A stretch of 64,000 nucleotides of DNA from Zhongshania aliphaticivorans (GCF_902705875.1 NZ_CACSIK010000002.1:304356-368355); one strand, 5' to 3'. Numbered from the stretch's first letter, positions 9,634-20,022 are shown. A program made the numbers and translations. The notes: a model not told the origin generated them from the letters alone.

Positions 9634-11004
9634 ATGGCTCGTTGGATATCAGGCATTAGTCGTAGAAATCTCCTGAGATATAGTACGTCAGTTGTTGGTG
9701 CCGGAATTTTGGCACCGCTGTGGCCTACAATCGCTAGAACAGGAGAAATTGAAAAGGCCTATCCTGACGAACTCCTGTCAGTTGATTCATATACCAAGGG
9801 CAATATTAGCACTGGCGGCATAATTACTGCTGATAATGTCGAGCATGTAAAAAATCTTCTAGAACCCGCGAAATATCATCACGTAAAAAATATGGGGCGC
9901 AAGCTCAAGGTTATACCAACGACTACTGATTGGATGAAGCTCGGGCCGTGGGAGTATTTGGAAGCGACATTAAGAAACCAGGGTAAAGCTAAATTCAATG
10001 ATAAAGGAAATGTGGTTAATGATGACGGTAAACCATGGATTGGTGGGCATCCATTTCCCGGCACACAGAATGCCTTGGAGCTATTTGCTGGGCTAACGTT
10101 ATCGTGGGGGCGGCACGATGCTAGTCTCTATGCGATGAAAGAATATGATGTCGCGAACAATGGAAAAGTTGATTATGAGTATGATCTTGTTTGGGCGGAA
10201 CTCTCACCCGTTGGTCGTGTAGTTCTTGATCCAAAGCCGTATTGGAACGAGCATATTGATAAGTTGAGATTTAATACCGTAGTTTATACGTCACCGGCAT
10301 CAGAGAGCGGTGCTAGTTATCTTAACATTTGGGATTACGATCAAAATAAATTGCCTGATTTGTACGGTTATGTGCCTAGCTTTAGAAGAATTAGACAGTT
10401 TCCTAGTAATCAACGATTTGAACCCCTCGTGCCTGGCTCAGCTTTATACCTATCCGATGCTTGGGCCGCCGGAGACCCGCTTCATACATGGGGGAATTAC
10501 AAGGTAATTGGTCGGCAGCCTTTACTTGCCGGCGTTTCAGGGGGCTGGAACTCGAAACACTCAAACTGGGAGCATGGTGTTCACGGTGGAGAGTTAGGTG
10601 AAACTTTTTTTGATAGCGTTGTTGAGATGGTGCCAGAGACGATAGTGTGTGAGGCGGAACCAACGGGATTTGCAAGGTCGCCAGTTAGTAAGAAGCGCGT
10701 TTGGTTTGATGTTCGCAACGGTATGCCGGTTGCGATGGTAACTTATGACCGGCAAGGTAAGCCATTTCGCTCCTTTGATGGTTGTTATGGCCTATATGAC
10801 GATGGTGAAAATAAGTTTATGGATGGAAAACATCCATACTGGTCATGGGCATATTTACATGCTTATGAATTTCAGTCAGGGAGAATGACGCGGATAGAGC
10901 AGGTTAAGGAGTTGGATAGTGGCCATGTCAGTTCTGCAAATAACGATTCGATTTATGATGACTATCTAACGCATGCTGCTTTGCAGCGTCTTGGTCGTTC
11001 ATGA
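9634..11004 (+). CDS. DUF1329 (LolA-like) protein with Tat-type signal, copy 2
   Basis: A 456-residue paralogue of the protein at 4956-6347, sharing AYPDELLS, the TKGNIS segment, NVEHVKNLLEP, YGYVPSFRRIRQFPSNQRFEPL and SPVSKKRVWFD. The start is ATG 9634 with TGAGGAC upstream, only 16 bases after the preceding terminator's T-run. The N-terminus has SRRNLLRYSTS and a hydrophobic stretch, a good Tat signal. Because a strong terminator precedes it, this copy must rely on read-through or on its own promoter, so the two copies may be expressed differently. Function is unknown beyond the LolA-like periplasmic ligand-binding inference. Confidence 0.88.
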   Translation: MARWISGISRRNLLRYSTSVVGAGILAPLWPTIARTGEIEKAYPDELLSVDSYTKGNISTGGIITADNVEHVKNLLEPAKYHHVKNMGRKLKVIPTTTDWMKLGPWEYLEATLRNQGKAKFNDKGNVVNDDGKPWIGGHPFPGTQNALELFAGLTLSWGRHDASLYAMKEYDVANNGKVDYEYDLVWAELSPVGRVVLDPKPYWNEHIDKLRFNTVVYTSPASESGASYLNIWDYDQNKLPDLYGYVPSFRRIRQFPSNQRFEPLVPGSALYLSDAWAAGDPLHTWGNYKVIGRQPLLAGVSGGWNSKHSNWEHGVHGGELGETFFDSVVEMVPETIVCEAEPTGFARSPVSKKRVWFDVRNGMPVAMVTYDRQGKPFRSFDGCYGLYDDGENKFMDGKHPYWSWAYLHAYEFQSGRMTRIEQVKELDSGHVSSANNDSIYDDYLTHAALQRLGRS

Positions 11005-11180
11005 GAGGCGGGCTATCGTTTGTTGGCCCTTATTTGAAAGATGCATTTTTGATCATATGGTTTGCACCTGAAGTCAGTAGCGGTGTGCTCTGTTAGGCGA
11101 TAATATTTATCATTTAAATGTATCGTCCATTTATATGGCCCTAGATTTCGTATAACTGGTTTTAAATGCCTAGGTGTTAT

Positions 11181-11211
11181 GGAGGTGTGCTTGTTTGGTG
11201 CCTCCTTTTTT
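11181..11211 (+). terminator. Probable terminator downstream of DUF1329 copy 2
   Basis: GGAGG and CCTCC form a short stem that wobble pairs can extend, followed by six T. It lies 177 bases after the DUF1329 stop and ahead of the convergent paaX gene. The stem is short, so the strength is uncertain. Confidence 0.5.
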
Positions 11212-11252
11212 CAGTGCCTTTTTATAAGAGTTAAGCAATGGTTTTAAAAAAA

Positions 11253-12182
11253 TTAACTCTGAAACCTGTCTTCTACTGAAATGTTTAATCGCGTACCTGA
11301 TTCAATTGATGAGGTAAACGAAGCTGTTTCACTTACATGCTCGTGCGATAATCTGCAGGTATACTCATAAATCTGGCCGCAAAGTTCAAATGATTTTTGC
11401 CCGGGCCAGTCTCTAGGTAAGAGGGATTCTGGTAGTTGGGGGTCGTGAAGGTTAGCCCGCCGGAAAGAGTGAATCATAAGGGTTTGAACCTGAAATGCGG
11501 TTCTTGGAGTTAGGTTGTGTTGGCTTATAAGTTTTTCAGCGGCGCTAAATTCTGTAATGAAATTTCGGTACCTTGAATTGACGTTTTCTAAGTTCCAGTT
11601 GCTTCTTATTTTAATGTCATTTTGAATTTTATCGTCTGTTTCACCAGTTTCTACCCTGAATACGATTGACAGATCTTCAAAGCCATTTTGTGTGACAATT
11701 TTTTTGGCAGATTCTACTGTTGCAGTTGGGTGTATAAATACACCATTCGCGATTAAAGTGAATCCATCCCATTCTAGGTCTCGTCGTAGTTCACTTCGCT
11801 CTGGGGTTGATTCATTATTTCGTTGAATAATAACCAGCGTCCATTTACCGTCCCAATTTTGGCTTGGGGATTTATAAATGTGCCTGTAGGCGGCTTCAAA
11901 GCGCTTGGTGCCAGAATTAGTTAGTGAGTAAAAACTTTTTCTGCCTTGCCGTTCTGATGACAACCAGTTTTCGTCTGTAAGCCGAAAGGCACTTGTTCGA
12001 ACTAGGCGTTCATTGACGCCAATTTCCGACATGAGTGAAATGAGATCACCTAGCCAAATTCCATTTGAGTAAGGGGCGATCGAATCTCCGAAAACGGTGA
12101 TAATTAAAGACTTTGATCGAGGGTCATGTTTCTTGATGTAATTCTTGACCCATTGCCCTATTTCGTTAGATTTTCCCGGCAC
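11253..12182 (-). CDS. paaX: PaaX-type phenylacetate regulator
   Basis: A 309-residue GntR-like repressor of the PaaX family (E. coli PaaX is about 316 residues), which normally binds paa promoters and is released by phenylacetyl-CoA. The N-terminal winged-helix region reads SLIITVFGDSIAP, then WLGDLISLMSEIGVNERLVRTSAFRL, a strong family signature. The C-terminal block RTAFQVQTLMIHSFRR, then DPQLPESLLPRDWPG, is also typical. It is transcribed away from the paa operon with one catabolic gene between. An AGAGTTAA/TTAACTCT inverted repeat (11227-11260) overlaps its stop codon and may aid termination. Confidence 0.93.
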   Translation of the reverse strand: MPGKSNEIGQWVKNYIKKHDPRSKSLIITVFGDSIAPYSNGIWLGDLISLMSEIGVNERLVRTSAFRLTDENWLSSERQGRKSFYSLTNSGTKRFEAAYRHIYKSPSQNWDGKWTLVIIQRNNESTPERSELRRDLEWDGFTLIANGVFIHPTATVESAKKIVTQNGFEDLSIVFRVETGETDDKIQNDIKIRSNWNLENVNSRYRNFITEFSAAEKLISQHNLTPRTAFQVQTLMIHSFRRANLHDPQLPESLLPRDWPGQKSFELCGQIYEYTCRLSHEHVSETASFTSSIESGTRLNISVEDRFQS

Positions 12183-12567
12183 GAATTGGATATCCCTGTT
12201 AATTACGACGAAGTGTGTAGTTCGGCGTTCATGAAATTGATGTAAGTAATATATTCCGAAATGGTCAATTTTACAGCCTAGGATTTGAGTTCATATGTAT
12301 GATAAAGCACTCCATTGTATTATATTTTAAGCTTTTAGCGTTATTTTTGCGCTCTTACTTTTTCTGTAGTATCTATTACTTATTTTAGCCCACACTACGG
12401 GCTACACTAACTCAAAATATATGCGAGTATTGGCGTAGAGGGTTTTGTACTATTGTGCATACGTAATACGATTGAATAATTAGCATTTAAAGGCGCCCAC
12501 TAAGGTTGTTTACCCGCAAATTGCTAAGATTCCGACGGATGAGGTCCCAAGTGGGCAATATGATGTT
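12183..12567. other. Intergenic region upstream of paaX
   Basis: A 385-base AT-rich gap between the paaX start and the stop of the upstream minus-strand gene. It should hold the paaX promoter. I see no convincing ORF, RNA or strong hairpin in it; the only inverted match is GCCCACT/AGTGGGC with a 48-base loop, too open to matter. Confidence 0.4.
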
Positions 12568-14673
12568 TTATGTATTCAGTTCGGATAACTCTCTGTTGGC
12601 TTCAACTAAGCGGATCAGTAGTTGTGCAGGTTCCCAAAATGCATCGTCTGTCTGTTTATGAAGCGTTCGTAATTTCTGTAGAATATGCTTTAGGCCCACT
12701 TTTTCTGCATGGTACATTGGGCCGCCGCGCCACCGAGGAAAGCCGTAGCCATTCACGTATACGACGTCTATATCACTTGGCCGTGCAGCGACCCCTTCGT
12801 CAAGGATACGAATGCCCTCATTAACAAGGGCAAGTGTAAGGCGGTCAATAATTTCGGTGTCTTGAATTTCACGCCTATCAATTTTCCATTGTTGAGCAAT
12901 ACTGGAGGCCAGCGTGATGACGGAGTCGTCATCGCTGCGTTCGCGTGTTTCTTGGTCATAGGTATAGTAACCGGAGCCAGATTTTTGGCCAAGACGTCCA
13001 CTTTCCACCAGAGCATCAGGAAGAGCGAATTCTGCCATGCTTCCGCTAGGAATGCCTTGGTCTCGACGTGACCTGTAGCTAATGTCAATGCCCGCAAGGT
13101 CGCCCACTGCCAATGGGCCCATAGCCATTCCCCAAGATTGAATTGCAGTATCTATTTGTGAGGGGGTGCAGCCTTCAAGCAGTAAGAGCTGTGCTTGGCG
13201 TGCGTAGCCTTTTAACATTCTATTACCGACAAAGCCATGGCATACACCAACGGCGACTGGCACTTTCCCGATGCGCTTGCCAATCTCCATGATGGTTTTT
13301 AGTACATCTGGCGCGGTCTTTTCAGCCCGGACAACTTCAAGAAGTTTCATAATGTTGGCCGGACTAAAAAAATGTGCACCGACAACGTCTTGAGGACGGT
13401 CTGTAGTGGCAGCGATGGTGTCAATATCCAAATACGAGGTATTGGTAGCGAGGATGCAGTCTGTTTTGCAAACTGTAACGAGTTTGGCAAAAACTTCTTT
13501 CTTTACCTCCATGTTTTCAAAAGTTGCTTCAATAACTAAGTCGGCGTTTGCAATATCTTGGTAGTCTAGACTGGGTTTAATACAAGCTATCGCGTCGTTA
13601 ACTTGTTCCTGGCTAAGAAGTCCTCGTTTCATAGATTGTGAATAATTCATTTTAATCTGTGCAATTCCACGACTGAGATTCGCCTCCGCTGTTTCTACCA
13701 GTGTTACTGGGAGGTCTGCGTTAGCGAAACACATGGCAATACCGCCGCCCATGGTGCCGGCGCCAATAATAGCAACTTGCTCAACAGGGCGAGCGATAGC
13801 AGATTGTGCTGTACCGGTGAGCTTAGCGCTTGATCGCTCGGCGAAGAAAATGTGACGTAAGGCGGCGGAGCCTGCCGAGCTTCGGCATTCGAGAAATCGT
13901 TCTCGTTCTATCTGTTGACCTTCGTCTATATTGGTTTTTGTAGCTAATTCAATGAGATCCAGAATGTAGCTCGTCGCGAGAACACCGCTAGGTTTTATTG
14001 AAAGCCTTTTCTTTGCAAAGAATCCATCTGGTGTTTGTGGGATGAGAAGCTCACCAGTTCGCCTAATTTCGGCACCGTTTTTGATTTGCTCGCGAAGGTG
14101 CAGCAGTGCGGAGTCTATCGATGGTGATTCTATTATTTGATCAATTAAGCCGTGTTCTAAAGCCTCTGTGGCTGAAATTGGTTTTCCGCTAGAAATCATG
14201 GCAAGCGCTTTTTCAGCGCCTACCAGGCGGGGTAGGCGCTGTGTGCCGCCAGAGCCCGGTACTAGCCCTAGGGTAACCTCAGGTAGGCCAAGTTTTGTTG
14301 TTGCTGTCGCGCATCGATAGTGAGCCGCCATTGCTATTTCAAGCCCGCCACCTAAGGCATTGCCGTGTAATAAGGCCATTACAGGTACGGCAAACTCTTC
14401 AATTGCAGCAATGACCTCGGGGAGTGTGGGAGAGGTTTGTGGCTTTCCAAATTCAGTAATGTCTGCGCCAGCGATAAAGGTTTTACCTTTGCAATACAAA
14501 AGCACCGCACTAACGTTGTCGTTCTTTGCTTTATCTAGCGAGCTTAGTAGGCCTTCGCGAACTGCCGCAGAAATTGCGTTTATTGGCGGGTTGTCTATTG
14601 AAATAAGCGCGACGCCATCTTTGATTTCATACCCTATCGGCGATGATTTTGGGTGCTTTTCTGTGTTCGGCAT
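12568..14673 (-). CDS. Fused enoyl-CoA hydratase / 3-hydroxyacyl-CoA dehydrogenase (FadB/FadJ-like)
   Basis: A 701-residue bifunctional beta-oxidation enzyme. The N-terminal crotonase domain (about 15-200) shows HGNALGGGLEIAMAAHYR and LGLPEVTLGLVPGSGGTQRLP. The middle carries the NAD-binding GAGTMGGGIA and HFFSPANIMKLLEVV of 3-hydroxyacyl-CoA dehydrogenase, followed by two C-terminal helical domains. I set the start at ATG 14673 because CACGAGGAACCGCT precedes it; the frame is open to a weaker TTG at 14715. Beside the paa operon it can plausibly supply the PaaF (hydratase) and PaaH (dehydrogenase) steps that convert 2,3-dehydroadipyl-CoA to 3-oxoadipyl-CoA, since neither separate gene is present here. 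Confidence 0.9.
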   Translation of the reverse strand: MPNTEKHPKSSPIGYEIKDGVALISIDNPPINAISAAVREGLLSSLDKAKNDNVSAVLLYCKGKTFIAGADITEFGKPQTSPTLPEVIAAIEEFAVPVMALLHGNALGGGLEIAMAAHYRCATATTKLGLPEVTLGLVPGSGGTQRLPRLVGAEKALAMISSGKPISATEALEHGLIDQIIESPSIDSALLHLREQIKNGAEIRRTGELLIPQTPDGFFAKKRLSIKPSGVLATSYILDLIELATKTNIDEGQQIERERFLECRSSAGSAALRHIFFAERSSAKLTGTAQSAIARPVEQVAIIGAGTMGGGIAMCFANADLPVTLVETAEANLSRGIAQIKMNYSQSMKRGLLSQEQVNDAIACIKPSLDYQDIANADLVIEATFENMEVKKEVFAKLVTVCKTDCILATNTSYLDIDTIAATTDRPQDVVGAHFFSPANIMKLLEVVRAEKTAPDVLKTIMEIGKRIGKVPVAVGVCHGFVGNRMLKGYARQAQLLLLEGCTPSQIDTAIQSWGMAMGPLAVGDLAGIDISYRSRRDQGIPSGSMAEFALPDALVESGRLGQKSGSGYYTYDQETRERSDDDSVITLASSIAQQWKIDRREIQDTEIIDRLTLALVNEGIRILDEGVAARPSDIDVVYVNGYGFPRWRGGPMYHAEKVGLKHILQKLRTLHKQTDDAFWEPAQLLIRLVEANRELSELNT

Positions 14674-14754
14674 TAGCGGTTCCTCGTGTGCGTTATTTGC
14701 GCTTGCAGCGTCCAATTTGTGAAAGTGTTACACAAAAAGTAATTATAGGCATCT

Positions 14755-14785
14755 ATTGTGTATCATATTTAATTGTGTATCATAT
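14755..14785. promoter_or_regulatory. Perfect 14-bp direct repeat upstream of paaZ
   Basis: ATTGTGTATCATAT occurs twice (14755-14768 and 14772-14785), with a 17-bp repeat period, in the divergent region between the hydratase/dehydrogenase gene and paaZ. Two identical sites in the shared promoter region look like an operator pair, with PaaX the natural candidate. The sequence does not obviously match the E. coli PaaX palindrome, so the binder is inferred only from position. Confidence 0.55.
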
Positions 14786-14881
14786 CTAAAGATAGCGCTC
14801 ATGAGGCTCTTGGTGATTTAGAGAGTATTGAAGTGCAGATATTTAGTTATAAATAATAAACAGCACAGTGGAGTCTGGTTT

Positions 14882-16924
14882 ATGAAGCTCAATAGTTACA
14901 TCGGCGGAAAATGGCGTGAAGGCGAGGGCCGCGGGGTCGAAACATTTGACGCTGTGACCGGCGAGACTGTGTGTTTCGTCTCTAGCGACGGCGTCGATTT
15001 TGCGCAGGCATTGCGTTACGGCAGAGAAGTTGGTGGCGCTGCACTACGGGCCATGACATTCCACGATCGTGCCGCTGCACTAAAGGCAATGGCTAAGCAG
15101 CTAATGGCGGATAAAGAAGATTTTTATGCGCTATCGGCTAAAACCGGTGCAACCCGTGCCGACAGCTGGGTGGATATAGAAGGTGGTTTAGGCACCGTAT
15201 TTACCTATGCCAGCCTCGCAACACGTGAACTGCCAAATGATGTAATGACGGTTGAGGGCGACGTTGAAAACCTATCGCGGGGTGGCAGCTTCCTCGGCCG
15301 CCATATTTTAACCTCTAAGCGTGGCGTGTCATTGCACATCAATGCCTTCAACTTTCCGTGCTGGGGTATGCTCGAGAAAATCGCGCCTAGCCTGATTGCC
15401 GGTGTTCCCGTTATTGTGAAGCCCGCCAGCGCTAATGCTTTTCTTGCCCAAGCGATGGTTAAGGCGATTGTTGATGGTGGATTCCTGCCCGAAGGCGCTA
15501 TACAGCTTATCTGCGGTTCCGTTGGCGATCTCTTTGAGCACCTCAATGAACAAGATTTAGTCACCTTTACAGGCTCTGCCAGTACCGGCCGCAAATTGCG
15601 GACACACCCAAATATTGTCGCAAACTCAATTCCTTTTACGATGGAAGCGGATTCCCTAAATTGCGCCATTCTGGGTAGGACGGTAGCAAAGGACGATCCC
15701 GAGTTTGACCTGTTCATTAAAGAAGTTGTTAAAGAGATGACGGTTAAGGCCGGTCAAAAATGCACGGCTATTCGTAGAATTGTGGTGCCACGCGCCTTAA
15801 TGGACGATGTTATCGAGGCGCTAAGTGCGCGGCTAGACAAAATCACTGTTGGTAATCCGAATGATGAAAGTGTTCGCATGGGCGCCTTGGTAAGCAAGAG
15901 TCAGGTTGAGGATGTACGTAGTCAGGTAGCACGTCTTACTGAAGAATGTGAGCTTGTCTACGGCGGTGGCGACTGCTTAGATTTAGTGGGTGCAGATAGT
16001 AAAGTAGGCGCCTTTTTTCCTAAAACCCTTCTCAAATGCGACAAGCCTTTTGAGAAAATGTTAGTGCACGAGATCGAGGCTTTTGGTCCGGTAAGTACCG
16101 TAATGCCATACGACAGCATTGACGATGCAATTCGCATTGCGCAGCTCGGCAAAGGTAGTTTAGTCGCTTCAGTGGTTACTTTCGACAATGCCGAAGCGCG
16201 CGAGTTGGTGCTTGCAGCAGCAGCTTGGCATGGCCGAATTCATATTCTTAACCGCGATTGCGCTAAAGAATCTACCGGTCATGGTTCACCGCTCGCGATG
16301 TTGGTTCATGGCGGGCCTGGTCGAGCTGGTGGCGGCGAAGAACTCGGTGGCTTGCGCGCGGTTAAGCATTATATGCAGCGCACTGCGTTGCAGGGTTCTC
16401 CCAATATGCTGTCTGCTGTTACCTCTGAATATCATCGCGGTGCGGTGGTAGAGAGTGATGGCGTTCACCCGTTCAAAAAATACTTTGAAGATCTACAAAT
16501 TGGCGAAACGCTAATAACCCACCGCCGCACAGTGACTGAAGCCGATATCGTGAATTTTGGCTGCGTTAGTGGTGATCATTTTTATGCTCATTTTGACGAA
16601 GTTGCCGCCAAAGACTCCTTCTTTGGTAAGCGCGTGGCGCATGGTTATTTTGTGATTTCTGCGGCTGCCGGTATGTTTGTTGAGCCTTCACAAGGCCCTG
16701 TTATTGCAAACTATGGCTTAGATAATTTGCGCTTTATCGAGCCTGTGGGCATCGGCGATACCATCCGGGCCAAACTGACCGTTAAGAAGAAGATTAAGAA
16801 AACACCCCGCGGCGATGAGAAAGCTAACGGTGTTGTTGCGTGGGCTATCGAGGTCACCAATCAGCACGATGTTGCAGTTGCTATTTACGACATTCTGACA
16901 CTGGTTGAACGCCGCGAAGTTTGA
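14882..16924 (+). CDS. paaZ: PaaZ, bifunctional oxepin-CoA hydrolase / semialdehyde dehydrogenase
   Basis: A 680-residue protein (E. coli PaaZ is 681). The N-terminal aldehyde dehydrogenase domain (about 1-500) carries the catalytic Cys294 in [11 protein letters not shown]. The C-terminal MaoC-like (R)-hydratase domain (about 535-680) has the [10 protein letters not shown] and VAHGYF motifs. Together they open the oxepin-CoA ring and oxidise the resulting aldehyde to 3-oxo-5,6-dehydrosuberyl-CoA in the aerobic phenylacetate pathway. The start is ATG 14882 with AGTGGAGTC upstream; the frame is open to an earlier ATG at 14828, but this start gives the family N-terminus. It is the first gene of the paaZGJABCDE operon. 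Confidence 0.95.
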   Translation: MKLNSYIGGKWREGEGRGVETFDAVTGETVCFVSSDGVDFAQALRYGREVGGAALRAMTFHDRAAALKAMAKQLMADKEDFYALSAKTGATRADSWVDIEGGLGTVFTYASLATRELPNDVMTVEGDVENLSRGGSFLGRHILTSKRGVSLHINAFNFPCWGMLEKIAPSLIAGVPVIVKPASANAFLAQAMVKAIVDGGFLPEGAIQLICGSVGDLFEHLNEQDLVTFTGSASTGRKLRTHPNIVANSIPFTMEADSLNCAILGRTVAKDDPEFDLFIKEVVKEMTVKAGQKCTAIRRIVVPRALMDDVIEALSARLDKITVGNPNDESVRMGALVSKSQVEDVRSQVARLTEECELVYGGGDCLDLVGADSKVGAFFPKTLLKCDKPFEKMLVHEIEAFGPVSTVMPYDSIDDAIRIAQLGKGSLVASVVTFDNAEARELVLAAAAWHGRIHILNRDCAKESTGHGSPLAMLVHGGPGRAGGGEELGGLRAVKHYMQRTALQGSPNMLSAVTSEYHRGAVVESDGVHPFKKYFEDLQIGETLITHRRTVTEADIVNFGCVSGDHFYAHFDEVAAKDSFFGKRVAHGYFVISAAAGMFVEPSQGPVIANYGLDNLRFIEPVGIGDTIRAKLTVKKKIKKTPRGDEKANGVVAWAIEVTNQHDVAVAIYDILTLVERREV

Positions 16925-16939
16925 GCAAGGAGAATCGCT

Positions 16940-17731
16940 ATGAATTACGAAAATATCGAATTCACGGTAGAAGATGGCGTTGCCTTACTGCGCCTTAATC
17001 GACCCGAATCATTGAATAGTTTTACGGCCGCAATGCATGGCGAGGTGCGCAAAGTACTGAGCCAAGCGGCAGAAGACAAACTCGTTCGCTGTGTTGTTAT
17101 TACGGGAAATGGTCGCGGATTTTGCGCAGGGCAAGACTTAAATGATCGTGCTGTTGCACCTAGCGACACCATGCCGGATCTGGGTGATTCAGTAGAGAAT
17201 TACTATAACCCTTTAATCCGTTTAATTACCCACATGGACAAGCCCGTTATTTGTGCGGTTAATGGCGTCGCCGCGGGTGCGGGCGCAAATATCGCCTTAG
17301 CCTGCGATATTGTTATCGCCGGCCGCAAGGCAAGTTTCATTGAGTCCTTTGCAAAGCTAGGACTAATTCCTGATTCTGGTGGTACGTGGATACTACCGCG
17401 TCTCATCGGCATGGCAAGGGCCAGAGGCCTCGCAATGCTTGGGCCTAAGGTGTCTGCTGAACAGGCCGCAGATTGGGGAATGATTTGGCAAGTTGTTGAC
17501 GATGAAGTGCTGATGGACACCGTGTTAGCACTGGCAAAGCAGATGGCGACTCAGCCAACACGGGGCTTTGCTTTTACTAAGAAGGCCTTCCTATCGTCAG
17601 CGACCAATAGCCTTGATGAGCAGCTCGAGGTAGAGAAGGAGCTGATGCGCAGCGCCGGTAAAACATACGACTACAAAGAGGGCGTCTTTGCCTTTATAGA
17701 AAAGCGCAATCCTGAATTTCGTGGTGAATAA
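16940..17731 (+). CDS. paaG: PaaG, ring 1,2-epoxyphenylacetyl-CoA isomerase
   Basis: A 263-residue crotonase-superfamily enzyme that isomerises ring 1,2-epoxyphenylacetyl-CoA to oxepin-CoA and also acts later in the lower pathway. The oxyanion-hole blocks FCAGQDLNDR and NGVAAGAGANIALACDIV are clear. The conserved acid is Asp145 in LIPDSGGTW. The GQDL(N/x)DR segment and length favour PaaG over PaaF. It starts 15 bases after paaZ with an AAGGAGA ribosome site. Confidence 0.92.
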   Translation: MNYENIEFTVEDGVALLRLNRPESLNSFTAAMHGEVRKVLSQAAEDKLVRCVVITGNGRGFCAGQDLNDRAVAPSDTMPDLGDSVENYYNPLIRLITHMDKPVICAVNGVAAGAGANIALACDIVIAGRKASFIESFAKLGLIPDSGGTWILPRLIGMARARGLAMLGPKVSAEQAADWGMIWQVVDDEVLMDTVLALAKQMATQPTRGFAFTKKAFLSSATNSLDEQLEVEKELMRSAGKTYDYKEGVFAFIEKRNPEFRGE

Positions 17732-17804
17732 TCTATCTAGTAGCGACGCTGGTGCTGTAAGAATTACAAGAGTGTAAGCGCGATTAAGGGTTTAGGAGAA
17801 GAAA

Positions 17805-19019
17805 TTGAAAAGCTTGAGAGATGTTTTTATTTGTGACGCTCAGCGTACGCCAATTGGCCGTTACGGTGGCGTGTTAGCGCCAGTGCGCGGGGATGATCTC
17901 GGTGCAGTGCCAATGCGGGCTTTAATAGCACGAAACCCTAGCGTTGATTGGTCGAAGGTAGATGACGTTTTTTACGGCTGCGCGAACCAAGCCGGTGAAG
18001 ATAATCGGAATGTCGCCCGAATGTCGGCGCTACTTGCGGGCTTGCCGGTCGACGTGCCTGGTGTGACCCTTAATCGCCTGTGTGGGTCTGGAATGGATGC
18101 GGTGGGTAACGCTGCGCGGGCAATAAAAGCAGGTGAAGCAGAGCTTGTCATTGCTGGCGGTGTCGAGTCGATGTCCCGCGCTCCTTTCGTTGTTTCAAAG
18201 ACCGATTCTGCCTTTGGCCGTAATAGCCAAATGTTTGATACCACCTTGGGGTGGCGCTTTATTAATAAAGCAATGAAAGCCCAGTACGGCGTGGACTCCA
18301 TGCCCGAAACCGCAGAAAACGTTGCGGCAGATTTTAATATTAGCAGGGTAGATCAAGATAAGTTTGCCTATGTGTCGCAACAGCGGACGGCGGCTGCACA
18401 AGCGCGGGGTCGTTTCGACTGTGAAATTGCTGCGGTGAGCATTCCGCGTCGCAAAGGCGAGCCGCTAATTGTTGACCGCGACGAGCACCCCCGTGCTGAA
18501 ACTACTCTTGAAGGCCTAGCGAAATTACCAACGCCCTTTCGACAAGACGGAACAGTAACGGCAGGCAACTCCTCGGGTCTTAACGACGGCGCTTGCGCCC
18601 TATTGTTGGCGTCTGAAGCGGCAGCTAGTCGTTACGGTTTGAAGCCAAAAGCGAAAGTACTCGGCATGGCTGCAAGTGGTCTGGCGCCACGGATTATGGG
18701 CTATGGACCAGTAGAGGCAAGCCGTAAGGTTTTGGAGCAGACTGGCTTAACAATTGCTGACATTGATGTTATTGAACTAAATGAGGCATTTGCTGCGCAA
18801 AGCCTCGCGGTACTGCGAGGATTAAATATAGCCGAAGACGACCCGCGCGTTAACCCAAATGGCGGCGCCATAGCGCTAGGTCATCCGTTAGGGATGAGCG
18901 GGGCGCGCTTGGTCACTACGGCTGTTTATGAATTGATCGAACGTAAAAGGCGCTATGCACTTTGCACGATGTGTATCGGCGTAGGCCAAGGTATTGCCAT
19001 TGTAATCGAGCGTGTTTAA
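17805..19019 (+). CDS. paaJ: PaaJ, 3-oxoadipyl-CoA / 3-oxo-5,6-dehydrosuberyl-CoA thiolase
   Basis: A 404-residue thiolase that releases acetyl-CoA at two steps of phenylacetate degradation. The three catalytic residues are visible: Cys93 in NRLCGSGMDAV, His360 in NGGAIALGHPLG and Cys390 in MCIGVGQG. The start is TTG at 17805, supported by TTTAGGAGAAG a few bases upstream; no ATG fits the family N-terminus (SLRDVFICDAQRTPIGRYGG) as well. PcaF of the beta-ketoadipate pathway is the closest alternative, but the operon context decides for PaaJ. Confidence 0.93.
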   Translation: MKSLRDVFICDAQRTPIGRYGGVLAPVRGDDLGAVPMRALIARNPSVDWSKVDDVFYGCANQAGEDNRNVARMSALLAGLPVDVPGVTLNRLCGSGMDAVGNAARAIKAGEAELVIAGGVESMSRAPFVVSKTDSAFGRNSQMFDTTLGWRFINKAMKAQYGVDSMPETAENVAADFNISRVDQDKFAYVSQQRTAAAQARGRFDCEIAAVSIPRRKGEPLIVDRDEHPRAETTLEGLAKLPTPFRQDGTVTAGNSSGLNDGACALLLASEAAASRYGLKPKAKVLGMAASGLAPRIMGYGPVEASRKVLEQTGLTIADIDVIELNEAFAAQSLAVLRGLNIAEDDPRVNPNGGAIALGHPLGMSGARLVTTAVYELIERKRRYALCTMCIGVGQGIAIVIERV

Positions 19020-19040
19020 GGAATTAAAAGGAGTATTAAA

Positions 19041-20012
19041 ATGATCCAGTTTGATTCAAAAGAACTCTCCTCAAGTGAGTTAGAAGGTTTGAATGCGCAT
19101 TTTCAAGAGCGTATTGATGCGGAAGAAAAAATAGAACCAAAAGATTGGATGCCGGAGAAGTATCGCAAAAATCTGATTCGCCAGATCTCCCAGCATGCTC
19201 ATTCAGAAGTGATCGGCATGCAACCTGAGGGCAATTGGATTACTCGCGCGCCAACCTTGCACCGCAAAGCCGTTTTACTTGCAAAGGTACAAGACGAAGC
19301 GGGTCATGGTCTCTACCTTTATAGTTCAGCAGAAACTATGGGTATAACGCGTGAGGAGCTAATAGAATCGCTTCACGATGGCTCAGCCAAATATGCCCAA
19401 ATTTTTAATTATCCAACATTAAGTTGGGCTGATATGGGCGCGATTGGTTGGTTGGTAGATGGCGCTGCCATCGTTAACCAAGTATCTCTACAGCGCACGT
19501 CTTATGGTCCCTATGCACGGAGCATGGTGAGGATTTGCAAGGAAGAAAGTTTTCATCAGCGTCAGGGGTACCACATTCTCATGACGTTAATGGAGGGCTC
19601 TACCGAGCAGAAAGCCATGGCTCAAGATGCCGTTAACCGCTTTTGGTGGCCGTCATTAATGATGTTCGGTCCACACGACGCGGATTCCGCACACTCTGCA
19701 CAATCGATGAAATGGAAGGTAAAGCGTCAGACAAACGATGAGCTTCGTCAGAAGTTTGTCGATCAAAGTGTGGAACAAGCTGAGGCAATCGGACTTACTC
19801 TGCCAGACCCAGATTTAGTATGGAATGAAGAGCGCGGTCACTTTGATTTTGGCGAGATTGACTGGGCAGAGTTTGATCGCGTCGTTAGCGGCAGTGGCCA
19901 TTGTAATCGCGAGCGAGTTGCTCATCACCGCCGAGCGCATGATGAGGGTTCTTGGGTTAGAGATGCAATCTGTGCATACGAAGAAAAAAAGCGCAGCCGA
20001 GAAGTTGCATAA
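19041..20012 (+). CDS. paaA: PaaA, oxygenase subunit of phenylacetyl-CoA epoxidase
   Basis: A 323-residue catalytic alpha subunit of the diiron PaaABCE monooxygenase. Carboxylate/histidine ligand segments are visible: [11 protein letters not shown] and [12 protein letters not shown]. It is slightly longer than E. coli PaaA (309). AAAAGGAGT precedes the ATG. With PaaB, PaaC and the reductase PaaE it makes the ring 1,2-epoxide of phenylacetyl-CoA in the cytoplasm. PaaB follows after 10 bases. Confidence 0.96.
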   Translation: MIQFDSKELSSSELEGLNAHFQERIDAEEKIEPKDWMPEKYRKNLIRQISQHAHSEVIGMQPEGNWITRAPTLHRKAVLLAKVQDEAGHGLYLYSSAETMGITREELIESLHDGSAKYAQIFNYPTLSWADMGAIGWLVDGAAIVNQVSLQRTSYGPYARSMVRICKEESFHQRQGYHILMTLMEGSTEQKAMAQDAVNRFWWPSLMMFGPHDADSAHSAQSMKWKVKRQTNDELRQKFVDQSVEQAEAIGLTLPDPDLVWNEERGHFDFGEIDWAEFDRVVSGSGHCNRERVAHHRRAHDEGSWVRDAICAYEEKKRSREVA

Positions 20013-20022
20013 GGAGAAAATG

